From assembly GCA_050084985.1 (NCBI GenBank), contig JBITNC010000001.1, positions 196,788,001 through 196,852,000 of the forward strand: a DNA stretch of 64,000 nucleotides, in the 5' to 3' direction. The DNA is from Nageia nagi. Taxonomy: Eukaryota; Pinophyta. Shown here piece by piece: positions 1 to 11,300 of this stretch. The translations under genes and the position numbers were made by a program. How positions within the stretch are numbered: position 1 is the first letter of the stretch; every line of letters starts with the position of its first letter. Below the pieces are notes generated by a model. The model searched no databases, had not been told where the DNA came from, and worked only from the letters and a program-made list of their open reading frames with translations.

Positions 1-844
1 ACTCCAAATCACAAATTTCAGACTACAAGTTGTGCTTCATGAATCAAGGATTGGTAGCCAGGATTGATAATGCTGCAAATAAGTCAAGGTGAGTACGGCA
101 AAGCAATTTGTATTCAAGATGGGATTACAAGTCAATTGAAGTTTGGAGAAGCAAGGCCTATTGAAACAGTTAAGACGGATCACAGAGAAGCTACCAAAAA
201 AATACATTTAAGACGATTGAAATATGGTGGCAAAATTTTGTAACAAGAATATGTTCAATGGGAAAAAACTATTATGTTTTCCCAGATTTAGTTGAAGTGG
301 CATTACATTTCGCATATCATCAGAGGAGCAACACATAAGTATGAAATCGGCATATCCTGCTTCCAAGATAAGTGCTTCAGTAATGGAGCCAAAACCAACA
401 CTGGATTGTGTATCAATTACTGTTTAAAAGTTGATCGGAGGGAAGAAAGTGAATTTTGAATTTTCTATTCTAGAGTTGTTGTCCACTGGTTCAGAACTAG
501 ATGAAATTTTGGGCATATCAGCAGAAGATTTTGTTTCTCATCTATTGCAACCATATAAGCAATCCTTTTTAAAGAATCACTACAGACAGAATTAGGCCCC
601 AAACTCTCTGGGCAAAGTTTCTTACTGATTAGAATTCTCACTTGCATTCATAGTTCATCAACAGTCCATCTTTCAGGTCTGAAGAAGATAGTGAGTTAAG
701 ATTCTCAGGCACAACTCTCAGAATTGGTTGAGGAAGGAAAACCAGTGTGGGATCTAGAGATTGTTTTGGATCAGTGTACAAAGTGTTTGGAGGTGAAGTC
801 AATATCCACATCTCCAATGTTCCACAGCAAAGTAGTGCACGCGG
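1..844. other. No gene recognised
   Basis: I see no complete gene. Short open stretches exist on both strands, for example a plus-strand stretch at about 437-590 with protein-like composition, but none has a recognisable motif and stops follow quickly. This is probably decayed repeat sequence, because it lies directly upstream of a retrotransposon LTR remnant. Confidence 0.4.
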
Positions 845-982
845 TTCTATTAATAGATGTACTGTTGTTCTATCATTACATGTACTGCTTTTCTATTATT
901 AGACATATTGTTGTTCTATTAATAGATGTACAATTTTTCTATTATTAGATGTACTGCTGTTCTATTAATAGATGTACTATTA
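845..982 (+). repeat. 23-bp tandem repeat, six copies
   Basis: Six consecutive units begin with TTCTAT at 845, 868, 891, 914, 937 and 960, an exact 23-bp period. Several units hold the 10-bp palindrome CTATTAATAG followed by ATGTAC. Related single units recur at about 1357, 1380 and 1407, just before the sequence shared with the copia-like LTR at 15.2 kb. The array therefore probably lies inside the upstream part of that LTR. Confidence 0.85.
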
Positions 983-1356
983 TAACGTTGAGCGCTGTTC
1001 TACAATGATAGGCAGGGAAAGTAGAGAGTTCATTTGTCAATTGAGCGTAACTTGAACAACAATCAAATGGTTGAAATTGATCCACAACTATAACTTGTAT
1101 AAATGAATGGTTAAAATTAATCCACAACTTTTTTTCTCATATTTAATTGTTGTTATGAGATACTTATTATATATTTTTTATAAATAATATTTATGTGATA
1201 GTTATAGCATCTTTTATTTTGTATTTTTATTTAATAATATTTATGTATAAAAAGCATTCATTGAATTCTTATTGAAATCAATTTACAAATGTATTTCAAA
1301 GAAGATACTTTAAAATTGATAATTCTCGATGTTTTTCAGATATATATTTAAAATAT

Positions 1357-1890
1357 TTGTACTAATAGATGTACAAGTGTTCTATTTTTTAGACGTGTTA
1401 TATACAAATGCTCTATTAATAGACACTATCTTTAGATAGGCTATTATGTTCTATAAAGAGGGAATGACCTTTTGTAGTTGATACAACTACATGGAGCTTA
1501 CATGAGAAGTATGCATGAGAGCTTGTATGAGAGGTATCTCAGATAGAAAGGGTGAGAAAAGTGAAATGTTCTATAATAAGATCAATAAAAGATCAAAACT
1601 ACCTTTTGCCCTATGGTTTTTCCTTGCATACAACAAGGTTTTCCATGTTAAACTTTTGTTTATTTTTTGTTAATAGTTATGTTGTTTTTGTTATAGTTTG
1701 TTTGTTGAGTTCTAACAATTGGTACCAGAGCTAGGTTCTATTGAAACTCATTTTAGAGATTTGTGTGAGTGGAAGTTGTAACAATGCCAGGAGGTGTTCA
1801 AGATGGAGAAGTTTGATTGTAGTAACTTTTCCTTATGGAAGATAAAGGTGGAGTATTTGTTGATTCAGAACAACTAAGCCCTTGACTTGA
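1357..1890 (+). mobile_element. Ty1/copia-type remnant: LTR 3' end, PBS, gag start
   Basis: The segment 1407-1717 matches the split LTR at about 15196-19389. It ends in CTAACA at 1717. A primer-binding-site-like TGGTACCAGAGCT follows at 1720, one base different from the usual plant initiator-Met form TGGTATCAGAGC. From about 1798 the plus strand reads like the start of a copia Gag (a KFDCSNFSLWKIK pattern), but a stop follows within about 30 codons. I could not place the LTR's left end and see no integrase, RT or RNase H downstream. This is a dead 5' fragment. Confidence 0.65.
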
Positions 1891-3508
1891 ACACTTTTCT
1901 GACCCTATATCATTTGTGTGGCAATACAGTGACAAACCATGCAACAACAACAACTTTTGGTAATGTTTAGGATGTAGTAATGTTTTTAGGGATTAAGTCT
2001 TGTAATTTAGACTTGTGTGAGCATTGTATTCTTGATAAACAAAAAAGGATTTTGTGAGGACCTAATCCTCTAAAACCAAAATGCACAAGTTCTAGGCACA
2101 ATTTTTTTTAAAATGCAATTCATGAAGTATCAAAGGACAATGCAATATATCTCGGTTTATAACAACCATGTGCTGCAGTCACACATATAATCTTATTCAT
2201 AAACTTCTATTTTCCACAAATGCTAAATGTTTATGAATGTTAAACTGTCCTAAGAAGTATCCATTTACTACTTTTTTTAGAAGAAAACTTTGGTACAGTT
2301 CCTCATTTATCTTGGTTCCCCAGATGAGACAACTCTCCACGAATTGAACTACATCTACCCAAATAAATGCTTGCAATCTAGTTCAGTTTTGAATCAAATT
2401 GCAAAATAATCCTTCTATAGTTTTAATTCCACATTAGTAACTATAGCCATCTTTGACTGATATTGTCGATCATTGCCTACCTATGGTTTTCAACCTAAGG
2501 TATAATTTAATTCAAATTTCAGGATTGTTTAACCCCCTATTTCCCTATCATCTCTTTTAGAAGATAGAGTTGTCGTTAGTTTATACTCTCTGAATCATAA
2601 TGTTGGTCAATCTAATGGTTCATCCATTAATCCTTGATTAAATCCATTAATCTTTGATTAATCCTTTTACTGTTTGAAAGAAATACTTCATTTACTTAAA
2701 GATTTAACCAATTTGAAAGACTTTAAAACAATTAATTGTCCTCATTAAAAGATTTCCCTTTTTGACCAAATTTACTTATTGGATTTCAAGTTCATTATCT
2801 CTACAGTTTTACTGTTTTTAGATCAAACTAAAACATTGTTTATGGTTTATCTTGATTGATTAATAAACCCATTGTTTTAAATTTGAGATATATCACAATA
2901 TCTATAACCGTAATCATCTTTTGAAACAAGACAAAGATAAACAACAGAGTTTTATCCAACATCTAAATAAGGAGTACAATGATAAATGTCAGCTTTTACA
3001 AGCTCCAACTAGATACTACAGCCATAACAGTCTATTAAAGTATGTCGTTTCTGTCTATAACAAAATGGATCTCTAAACGAAACTCCCAACAATGAAGATC
3101 TTCTTTATCTTCCATCTAAAATCCAAGATCTTCAATTACCTGTTTTCACATGCCATAAATGTAAAACTATGGTGAGAAATTAATCCCAGGAAGCAACTTT
3201 CTGAAATCTATATTATTTTAAACAATTAAAGGTTATTTAAGATGAACTACTAAAATGAACAGTCATAAAATAAGCCATATTGTGCAATAGAAAATACATT
3301 ACAATAATGCAATTGCAAGAATGACTGAAATTCTATGTTATAATGAACTATATCTATGCATTATGCAAATCTGAAGATAATACTATATTATGCAGTATAT
3401 GTAAATCATCATAAGACCATTATGAGTAAATGCAGTTATGATGTCAAGTAATTCATGTAAATGTAAGTACTAGGCACATTTATACTGTATGTCGATGTAT
3501 TGGAATAG
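1891..3508. other. AT-rich sequence without a recognisable gene
   Basis: Stops are dense in all frames and no domain is seen. The direct doublet ATTAATCCTTGATTAAATCC at about 2629-2655 is minor. This may be the decayed interior of the copia remnant or unrelated old repeat DNA. Confidence 0.4.
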
Positions 3509-4661
3509 TGTAACGCCCCGAATTTTTGATGCCACTTCCACGTAAGGAACAATAGTGATTTATTTTTATAAAGTGAAGTGGGACCCCTTTTTTAGTGTAA
3601 ATAAAGTGCTGCAAGTGAAATAAGTCATTTTTAATGCTTTTATTTTTATAAAGGTAACTCAATGAGGAAATATAAAAGATGACTTAAGGAGATATTATAA
3701 TGTGACTAAAAACAAGATATGTGAACCCTAAATAGTGACTTGTGGTTATAAAAGGGAGGAAAGCTCCTCTTAGGGTTTCACATCTTATTTTCTACTCCTA
3801 TTTCATGAGAGTGGATGTTACAACACTTACGTCCTTTTGTAGTACAAAACCCTACAGGAGTGGGCATCATAGAGGAAGGTCAATCTCTTGGTGATAAGCT
3901 TAAGAAAGATCAGCCTTCAGTGTTTTAGTGGTAAATCCATTCAGGGTTTACATTTGTACTTTCATTGTGGAGTCTCAACTTCAGATATGAGGGAGTCAGC
4001 CCTAAGAGTGGATCGTCCAGCTTAGAGAGGGATTGTTTCAAGCTTTGGGAGTTTTCCCCACTTCTATGTGGAGTCAATGTGGATACATTTCCAGCCAGTT
4101 ACTAGCCAGATCCAACACTCTAAGAATTTCGCTCAGCCTTGGAGGAGATTTTTGCAGTTTTTGAGCATCACAAACAGTATAGTTTGGCCTCTAAGCCAGA
4201 TGCCCAGCTCTTGGAGTCTTAGTTTTGTGACTGTGAGGTGTTTTCTGGATTGTATTGCTCTCTACTATTCAATGGAATAATTCTGAGTCAGATTTGCCAT
4301 TCTTTCTATGTCTATTTCTGCAATTTTCTGTTAGAAATATTTCAGATTTGAACTAGGGCATAGTTTGTAATAAATCTGGTTTTATTTCAGTATATTCTGG
4401 TTTTCCTAATTTGGAATCCTACTATTAATTCACATGTGCAATTTAGGGCTCTTTGGTGTTACTGAGTATTTAGATTTGGTTGTGATTGGCTATCTAAGGT
4501 TTGAAAATAATTGTGATCTTGCAGTACGTTGAGATTTCAAAATGAGCTAGGGTTTGAATTTAAATAGATCTATACACCTATGGTTTGGAATGCCTAGGGC
4601 TTGTGGTTTGAGTTTGTTGAATTGATACTTAGGGTTTGATTTCCTACAAAGGTATATTACA
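3509..4661 (+). mobile_element. Solo LTR with 5-bp TSD
   Basis: This is a 1153-bp unit beginning TGTAACGCCCCG and ending ATATTACA. It is flanked by identical AATAG copies at 3504-3508 and 4662-4666. No internal retrotransposon sequence is attached, so it is best read as the product of recombination between the two LTRs of a former element. A TATA-like TATAAAAG lies at 3747-3754, about where an LTR promoter would sit. The TGTAAYGYCCC start resembles the chromovirus-type LTRs elsewhere in this window. Confidence 0.85.
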
Positions 4662-4666
4662 AATAG

Positions 4667-5273
4667 TTTTGGTAATTTTCCACAAAGTACCAGTTTTTTG
4701 CACATGTAACATTATGGTATTTTCTCCACAAAGTACCAAAATTATGCATATGTAACAATAATGTTGTGTTTTGCCATAATCGATATCCATGCAAAAGTTC
4801 ACATTCTTCAATTTGAACCCATCAACAATGCAACCTTTATAAATGCAAGAAATGTTTAATAAACGAATCATAACAATTTATTACATTAACAAATCAATGG
4901 ACTAAAAGAAAACTAGTTAAGGTACAAACATGGCAACAGTGGCTTGGCATAGCTGCAAAGGAAATACCATAATCCACATGTGGTTTACACCTACAAGGGT
5001 TTGGGTTCTACTTTCGATAGATCGAGAAGGAGTCGTACGAAAACCATAGCCATCAAACCCAATGAGACGACGAACAGATTGGACAAATCCTACCAAAGAT
5101 TATACTCTGTAGCTCAACAAGGCCAAACAATGCATCTAGGGCTTCTGAAATTCGCAATTGAAAACCCTAATTTCTATCAAAAGGGGCTTCAGAAGAGGAT
5201 GAAAAAACAGACAAAACCCAACCTTTACCTACAATTTCAATCTAGCAATTCTCCTAATATCTTGAGGTTTAAC
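4667..5273 (+). other. Unassigned region with a 101-codon ORF
   Basis: An ORF at 4980-5285 (101 codons, basic, Lys/Arg/Thr rich) overlaps the left arm of the following fold-back element. An ATG at 4930 opens a shorter alternative frame. Neither product shows a recognised domain. The sequence at 5240-5263 recurs at about 5306-5331 (TCTAGCAATTCTCCTAA), so the two segments are duplicated. I would not call a gene here. Confidence 0.3.
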
Positions 5274-5774
5274 TCTATTTATTGAGGTACTCTCTCCTTT
5301 CTTCATCTAGCAATTCTCCTAACATCTTGTAATAAGCTCTCTATAGGTTTTATAATTTCTTTGGCCTTTATCGATTCTTGCAATATAGGGTTTGTTTTTC
5401 CTTGAAAAATTTCTTGTCTCCTCCTCATTTGTGTGATTGCTTTTTGGGGTTTTAGTAATTGTATCTAACTCATTTTCTTTGGTATTTAATTCCTTCAATT
5501 AATGCTTACAAAAATATTTAATCAATATAAACATTAATTGAAGTAATTAAATACCAAAGAAAAGGAGTTAGATACAATTACTAAAACTCCAAAAAGCAAT
5601 CACACAAATGAGGAGAAGACAAAAGAATTTTCAAGGAAAAATAAAGGAAAAACCCCCTATATTGCAAGAATGGTTAAAGGCCAAAGAAATTACAAGAGCT
5701 ATAGAAAGCTTATTACAAGATATTAGAAGAATTGCTACATGAAGAAAGGATGAGAGAGTGCCTCAATAAATAGA
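5274..5774. repeat. Large fold-back (inverted repeat), arms about 235 bp
   Basis: The left arm 5274-5504 and right arm 5532-5774 are close reverse complements, separated by a 27-nt AT-rich loop. The outer ends read TCTATTTATTGAG and CTCAATAAATAGA. Mismatches and small indels are few along the whole length. It encodes nothing evident. A transcript would fold into a long near-perfect hairpin, as fold-back MITEs and young miRNA/hairpin-siRNA loci do. I found no convincing target-site duplication. Confidence 0.85.
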
Positions 5775-6556
5775 GGTGGAGAGAGAGAGTTACAAAGTAA
5801 CTCTCATATTTTAAACTTGCCATCTTGCAATACAAGAGCTGAGAGTTATAACATAACAACCACTCTAGAAGTTACAAAATTTGTGTAACTCCTATTTATG
5901 AATCATCTGAAAAGAGGAAAATATTAATTATTCTAACACATTTATGAGAATATTCGTAAGTTCTTAAAATGACTAAATAGGTGTAGGGATTCCTTTGGAA
6001 TATGCCTTACACCAAAAAATAAAAAATGAGGATAAATACCATCAGAAGCTATAAAAAACTCTAGCTTTTACTTAGGTTTTCTTAATAACAAACGAACAAA
6101 TGATAATATAAACCCTCACAAAATGAACACAAAAGAGCAATAACAACAACAACAACAACAGTTAAAACCCAAGTACTCGTAATCAAAATCCTACATACAA
6201 CGAAAGCCTTAAATTTCATAGCAATATTGTAATTAAATCGAAAGGGTAAACAAATTTTTAATTTGTTCCAGATAATACAAAAACCAAAAAGCCAACTTAC
6301 AATTTTGGAGAAACTTGAAATGAAATCCCTAATCTGAATCCCTAGCGGCCAAGAAACTATTGGCAAGAATGAAATCCAACAGAGGACAATGTGAATGCCA
6401 CACACCTCAAAGACCCAAGTCTAATTGAGGACCCTCCAGCTCATAACAACCAAAACCTTGCTGGTTCCATCAAAAAATTGGGCATGGTTTCTCACAAAAT
6501 CTGCCACAGTGTTGAACTCCATTCTTTAATTTCGCAACACTCTCCTAGTGAAATTG
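5775..6556. other. No gene; small hairpin at 5785-5805
   Basis: A perfect short hairpin (GAGAGTTAC-AAA-GTAACTCTC) lies at 5785-5805, just outside the fold-back. The minus-strand ORF at 6082-6405 is hydrophobic and low complexity (a run of Val from an AAC repeat) and is not a convincing gene. Nothing else is recognised. Confidence 0.4.
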
Positions 6557-7251
6557 TTTCATGTAATGTCCCAAAATGGGAAATTACATAATTAAAATAT
6601 ATTTTTGTATTAATTAGGAGTCATTTGTAACTTAGGAGATATTTTATTTGTAAGCCCCTCTTTTAATAAAGACTAGGCATAATTTATTATTTAATATAAA
6701 TCTCAAGGATAGAAAAGTTACGAGTCCCATGGATCGAATTGTGATCCCCAAGTGGGACGTGCCCCTCCTTGAGAAGGATAGGAGTATTTTAATGTCATCT
6801 AGGAGTAATTTCGTGTATGCCAAGGTCAAGGCATGGATCCAAGGATGCAACGTCCAAGGATGTGATCACTAGGCGCAGGTTGACATCCCAAGGTGAGATG
6901 TCTAGCCTCCAGGTGTGACATAAGCTATAAGGAGGGTTGGGCGCATGGTGGGGGAACATCTTTGCACATTCGATCATTCTATTGTTAGATTTGGCCATTG
7001 CCACTCTTGTTCTCTTAATCGAAAGCTTCATCAATCTTTTGTGCCCTTTGGTGGAACCTCATCAAGCCCCTGCCAGTTATGGAGCCTCATCAAGCTCCTG
7101 TGAAGACCTTCAATATTCAGTTGTTTGGGATTGCAGCCTCAGAAGTGTGATGTCAGGCTTGGAGAGACATATTCAGCTTGTAGAGACATCGGATCTAGCC
7201 AGTAAGCTAGACGTTCAACCATTTTGACCATTGTAACTGCATTTTAATGCC

Positions 7252-8299
7252 TGTAATGTCCCACATCCTTTTTGCAATGTAAATAAATAAATTTTAATGC
7301 TTTTAGTATTATGAGTCATCTTTAGCAGTTAATGGTATTTTGGGGAAGATAATTTTATGCTAGCAAAGCCACCTTGACAGTCAAAGTAAGTGTTAGAGGT
7401 GTTCCAAGTGGCAAGTTGGTGTCTTAGCTACCTTTAATGGAAAAGTCAGCCTAGTGGGCAGTTACAAATGAGCTATAATGCATGCTGGGCAGTTACAAAT
7501 CAGAAATAATGCATGCTGGGCAGTTACAAATCAGAAATAATGCATGCTGGGCAGTTACAAATCAGACATAATGTCTTCTGGGCAGTTACAAGTCAGAAAT
7601 AGGGGTTTTTGTGTTAAATATGTTTAATCTATTATTAGCACTCTAAGTTGATCTCAGCCATTAGATCTTGCAGAGATCAATGGTCAAGATTAGCTGTCTT
7701 TTGGGAACCTAAGCATAAAATAGAGAGGTTTTTTTCAATGAGGGGGGGGTTGGCTAATTCTGGGGAATTTGGGGAATTTGGGAGAGCTTTGCTCTTTGGA
7801 CTCTTGCATTCTGCTAGAGTTTTCTGGGATTCCCATTGGAAACCAATCCAATGGAGGCTTAAGGGATTAAATCCTAAGGGCTTTCTACCCATTTGAGGAC
7901 AGGTCTATCCAAGATCTGTATTTGAGCCTGCATGTTTGAAGTTTCAAGAGTTGAGATAACAGTTTTGGCATCACATCAGTTTGCTGGGGATTTTGAGGAG
8001 TTCATTTGGGGCTGCATGTACCAGAACAGCAGTAGTGACTACATCAGTGCTAAATCACTAGTCCTGTACAGGTTCATTATCATTTTGAAGGTGTTACAAC
8101 TGTTCTTCCAGTTTGTTGAGGTGTGTTCAGTGATCTGTAGGAACTTTCATTACATATAAGTGTAATACATTGTCTACATTGTCTCTAATATGTTGTAGTT
8201 GCAATTTGTGTTACTTGAAAAGAGAATAAAAATATAAAATCAGATTTGGTTCTGCTGTGTTATTGTGGATTTGCATACATTTGTATTTGGTTTGTTTCA
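7252..8299 (+). repeat. 5' LTR of the chromovirus
   Basis: It begins TGTAATGTCCC and ends TTTCA. An internal 31-bp minisatellite lies at 7456-7604. A polyadenylation-like AATAAA and a TATAAAA-like string lie near 8225-8240. The 75-codon frame at 7932-8159 is a chance ORF that is duplicated exactly in the other LTR. Confidence 0.95.
7456..7604 (+). repeat. 31-bp tandem repeats in the LTR, five copies
   Basis: Units starting GGGCAGTTACAAAT occur at 7456, 7487, 7518, 7549 and 7580 (31-bp period); the last is truncated. Several contain the palindromic TGCATGCT-like stretch. The same array lies in the 3' LTR at 13367-13515. Its position in the upstream half of the LTR suggests an enhancer-like array in U3, which is an inference. 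Confidence 0.92.
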
Positions 8300-8301
8300 A
8301 G

Positions 8302-8314
8302 TGGTATCAGAGCC
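8302..8314 (+). promoter_or_regulatory. Primer-binding site (initiator Met tRNA type)
   Basis: TGGTATCAGAGCC starts two bases after the LTR end. This is the standard plant LTR-retrotransposon PBS, complementary to the 3' end of initiator methionine tRNA, and it primes minus-strand DNA synthesis. Confidence 0.95.
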
Positions 8315-8343
8315 AAAAATCCTGTCATCCTGAGGGTTTGTTG

Positions 8344-11300
8344 ATGGTCCACCCTTATCAAACTAGAAGTAAGGGTAAAGCAGGGTTAGGTCAGCCAATG
8401 GAGAGAGAAGAAGAGAGGATTAAGCTAGATGATGAGGCAGAAATCTTTAGAAGAACACAAAATACTATGTTGCAAGTATTGCAGAGAATGGAGAGATCAC
8501 TTCAAGATTTGTGTTCTAGAAACCAACCACAATTAGAAACTCAGATTAGTGAGGGAAATGCTCCCTTACTACAACAAAATAATGAGGGTGAAAGTTCAAC
8601 CCCTGGAGTAGCTAAAATTATACCTAAACCAAATAATCCAATAGGAGAGACATCCAGGACACCCAGGATTTGGAAACCCTCTACTCCCATGTTTGTACAG
8701 CCACAAACTACTGAAGGAAGTGTAGAGATTCCAGATACAGAGTTGGCAGAACGTTGGGCAGCGTATGAAGCCATGCCTCAAGGGTTTAAAACAGCAGTAG
8801 ATTTTGAGAAATACTTGGAGTTGAAGGGACATAAACCGGGAAGAAAAGCTCAAGGAGCAGGAGGAGAATTGCAGTACAAGTTGGGTAAGTTACCACTTCC
8901 ATTTTTCGATGGTAGTGATAAGATTTCTGCAAGAGCTTGGTTACAAAAATTGCAGACATACTTTGCTCTTAAACCCACCATGACAGAAAAGGAGGCAGTT
9001 CAATATGCAGCCCTTCATCTTGAGGGTGTTGCATATCAATGGTGGCACCATGGATTGTTCACTCAAGGCCATGGAACCATTGATTCTTTTGAGGTGTTTG
9101 CAACTAAGCTGTTGGACAGGTTTGAGAGGCAAGATGAAAATGAGTTTTTCTGTGAGTTGGCCACTATCACACAAAAAGGTACAGTTGCTAGCTATATAGA
9201 GGAGTTTCAACAGATTTCAGTTATGGTCACTGATATAGCTGAAGATAGGATCATTCACCTCTTCTTGAAGGGTCTAAGTGAACCATTAAGAGGTTTAGCA
9301 AAGGCTTTCAAGCCTAAGACACTAGATGAGGCTGTTTCAACAACTTTGGACCTTGAAACTTCCACACACAGCAGTAAACCAAAATGGGGACAGCCCTCTA
9401 AGTTTGGACAGCCATCTAAATTTGGGCAAACATCCACATTTGGGACTTCTAGACCTTCCCAAACAGTTGGACAGCCAATAAACAAAACTAGTCAGATGCA
9501 TAATAAGGGCTTCCAATCACATAAAAATCCAAATCAGCAAAGACCCAAGCTAGATGAGGCAACTAGGAGGGAGTTACAGCGAAAGGGTTTATGCTTTTCT
9601 TGCAAAAAACAGTGGGGGCCAGGCCACCAATGTCAAGGTAAAGGGCAAAATTACTTGGTAGAGTTTTATGTGCCAAATGAGGATGAAAAGGAACCAGAAA
9701 TAGAAAAATCAGATTCTGAAAGTGAGTATGAAGATGCAGATTTTGCAGAATTAGAACAACATGGACAACACTCTCCTAGAATAGACGAAGAAGAGGGAGT
9801 TTTGGCATCTATCACAGGTGAGTCAAAGTTCATAACCATAAAGGTGCCAGGAAAATTAAACGATCATTCTGCTGTGATTTTAATTGATGGAGGAGCTACT
9901 CATAATTTCATAGATGAGGGTTTTGTGGCTGAAAAGAAATTGAAAACGGAAGGTTTTTCTGGTTTTGGTGTTAAGAATGGAAATGGGGAAATTACTAAGT
10001 GTGACCAAGTGGTTAAACAGGTAAAATTATGTTTTGGTAACTATTCAGTGGTGGAGGATTTTTATGTATATCCTATGATGGGAGGTATCCCTCATGCCAT
10101 TTTAGGGGTACAATGGTTATATTCATTGGGAGGCATCTATACCAACTACAAAACGTTGGAAATGAAATTTAGATGCAATGGGAAGGTGGTCACTTTGAGG
10201 GGCATAAAAGATCGATTCCCACAACAAATTTCAGCCAACAGATTGGAAAAAATTCTGAAGAAGAAGGACATCATTTGGGGAGCCACATTTTACATGGTGA
10301 AAGGTATGCCTACACCCCCCAAGATTGGGGTAAAATTCCATCCTGATATACAATGCATTCTAGATAGCCATAGCCCAGTTTTTGGTGATCTACCTAGTGG
10401 TCTTCCACCTAATAGAGGTTTTGAGCATATCATTGAATTAGAACCTGATTCTAAACCGATCATGATCACACCATATAGACACCCTAAAGCTTACAAAGAT
10501 GAGATTGAAAAAACTATTCAAGAGTTACTTGCCATGGGTTATATAAGGCCTAGTTCTAGCCCTTTTGCCTCTTTTGTAGTACTAGTGAAGAAAAAAGATG
10601 GAACCTTACGCATGTGCATAGATTATAGGGCCTTAAACAAGAAAACCATTAAAAATCGGTATCCCATTCCTAGAGTTGATGAATTGATAGATGAGTTGCA
10701 TGGGGCTACCTATTTTTCCAAGGTGGATTTAAGATCTGGATACCATCAGATTAAAATGAGGGATGAGGATGTGCACAAGACAGCCTTTAGGTGTCATTTT
10801 GGACACTTTGAGTTTTTGGTCATGCCCTTTGGTCTTACCAATGCACCTGCCACTTTCCAATCAGCCATGAATCACATTTTTAGAGATCATCTTAGAAAAT
10901 TTGTGCTTGTTTTCTTTGATGATATTCTAATTTACAGCAGAGATTGGGAAAGTCATTTACAACATCTAGACACGGTTTTGATCATTTTGGAACAACAGAA
11001 ATTTTTTGCAAATATGTCCAAATGTGAATTTGGACTTTCAGAAATTTTGTATCTTGGACATATAATTAGTGCCAAGGGTGTGCATGTAGATGAGCAGAAG
11101 ATTTCTGCTATAAAAAATTGGCCTACACCCACCTCTTTGTCTGAATTAAGAGGCTTTTTGGGGTTGTGCAGCTATTACAGAAGGTTTATCAAGGGGTTTT
11201 CTCAATTAGCAGCTCCTTTGACCGATTTGACCAAGAAAGGGGCATTTCAATGGGATGGAACAATAGAAAATGCATTCCAAAAATTAAAGACAGTTATGAT

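Noticed and set aside
4980-5285. 101-codon ORF as a host gene or transit-peptide exon
   Set aside because: No recognisable motif; it runs into a fold-back arm and is far from the transporter with no supporting splice evidence.
6082-6405. 107-codon minus-strand hydrophobic ORF as a membrane protein gene
   Set aside because: Its hydrophobicity comes partly from an AAC microsatellite read as Val. No homology or gene context.
7456-7604. CRISPR-like regular repeats (31 bp here, 23 bp at 845, 21 bp at 53683)
   Set aside because: Units are head-to-tail without unique spacers and lie in plant retrotransposons, so they are minisatellites.
7932-8159. 75-codon ORF in the chromovirus 5' LTR, repeated exactly at 13844-14071
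   Set aside because: The identical copy exists because both LTRs are nearly identical. It has no domain and overlaps LTR regulatory sequence.
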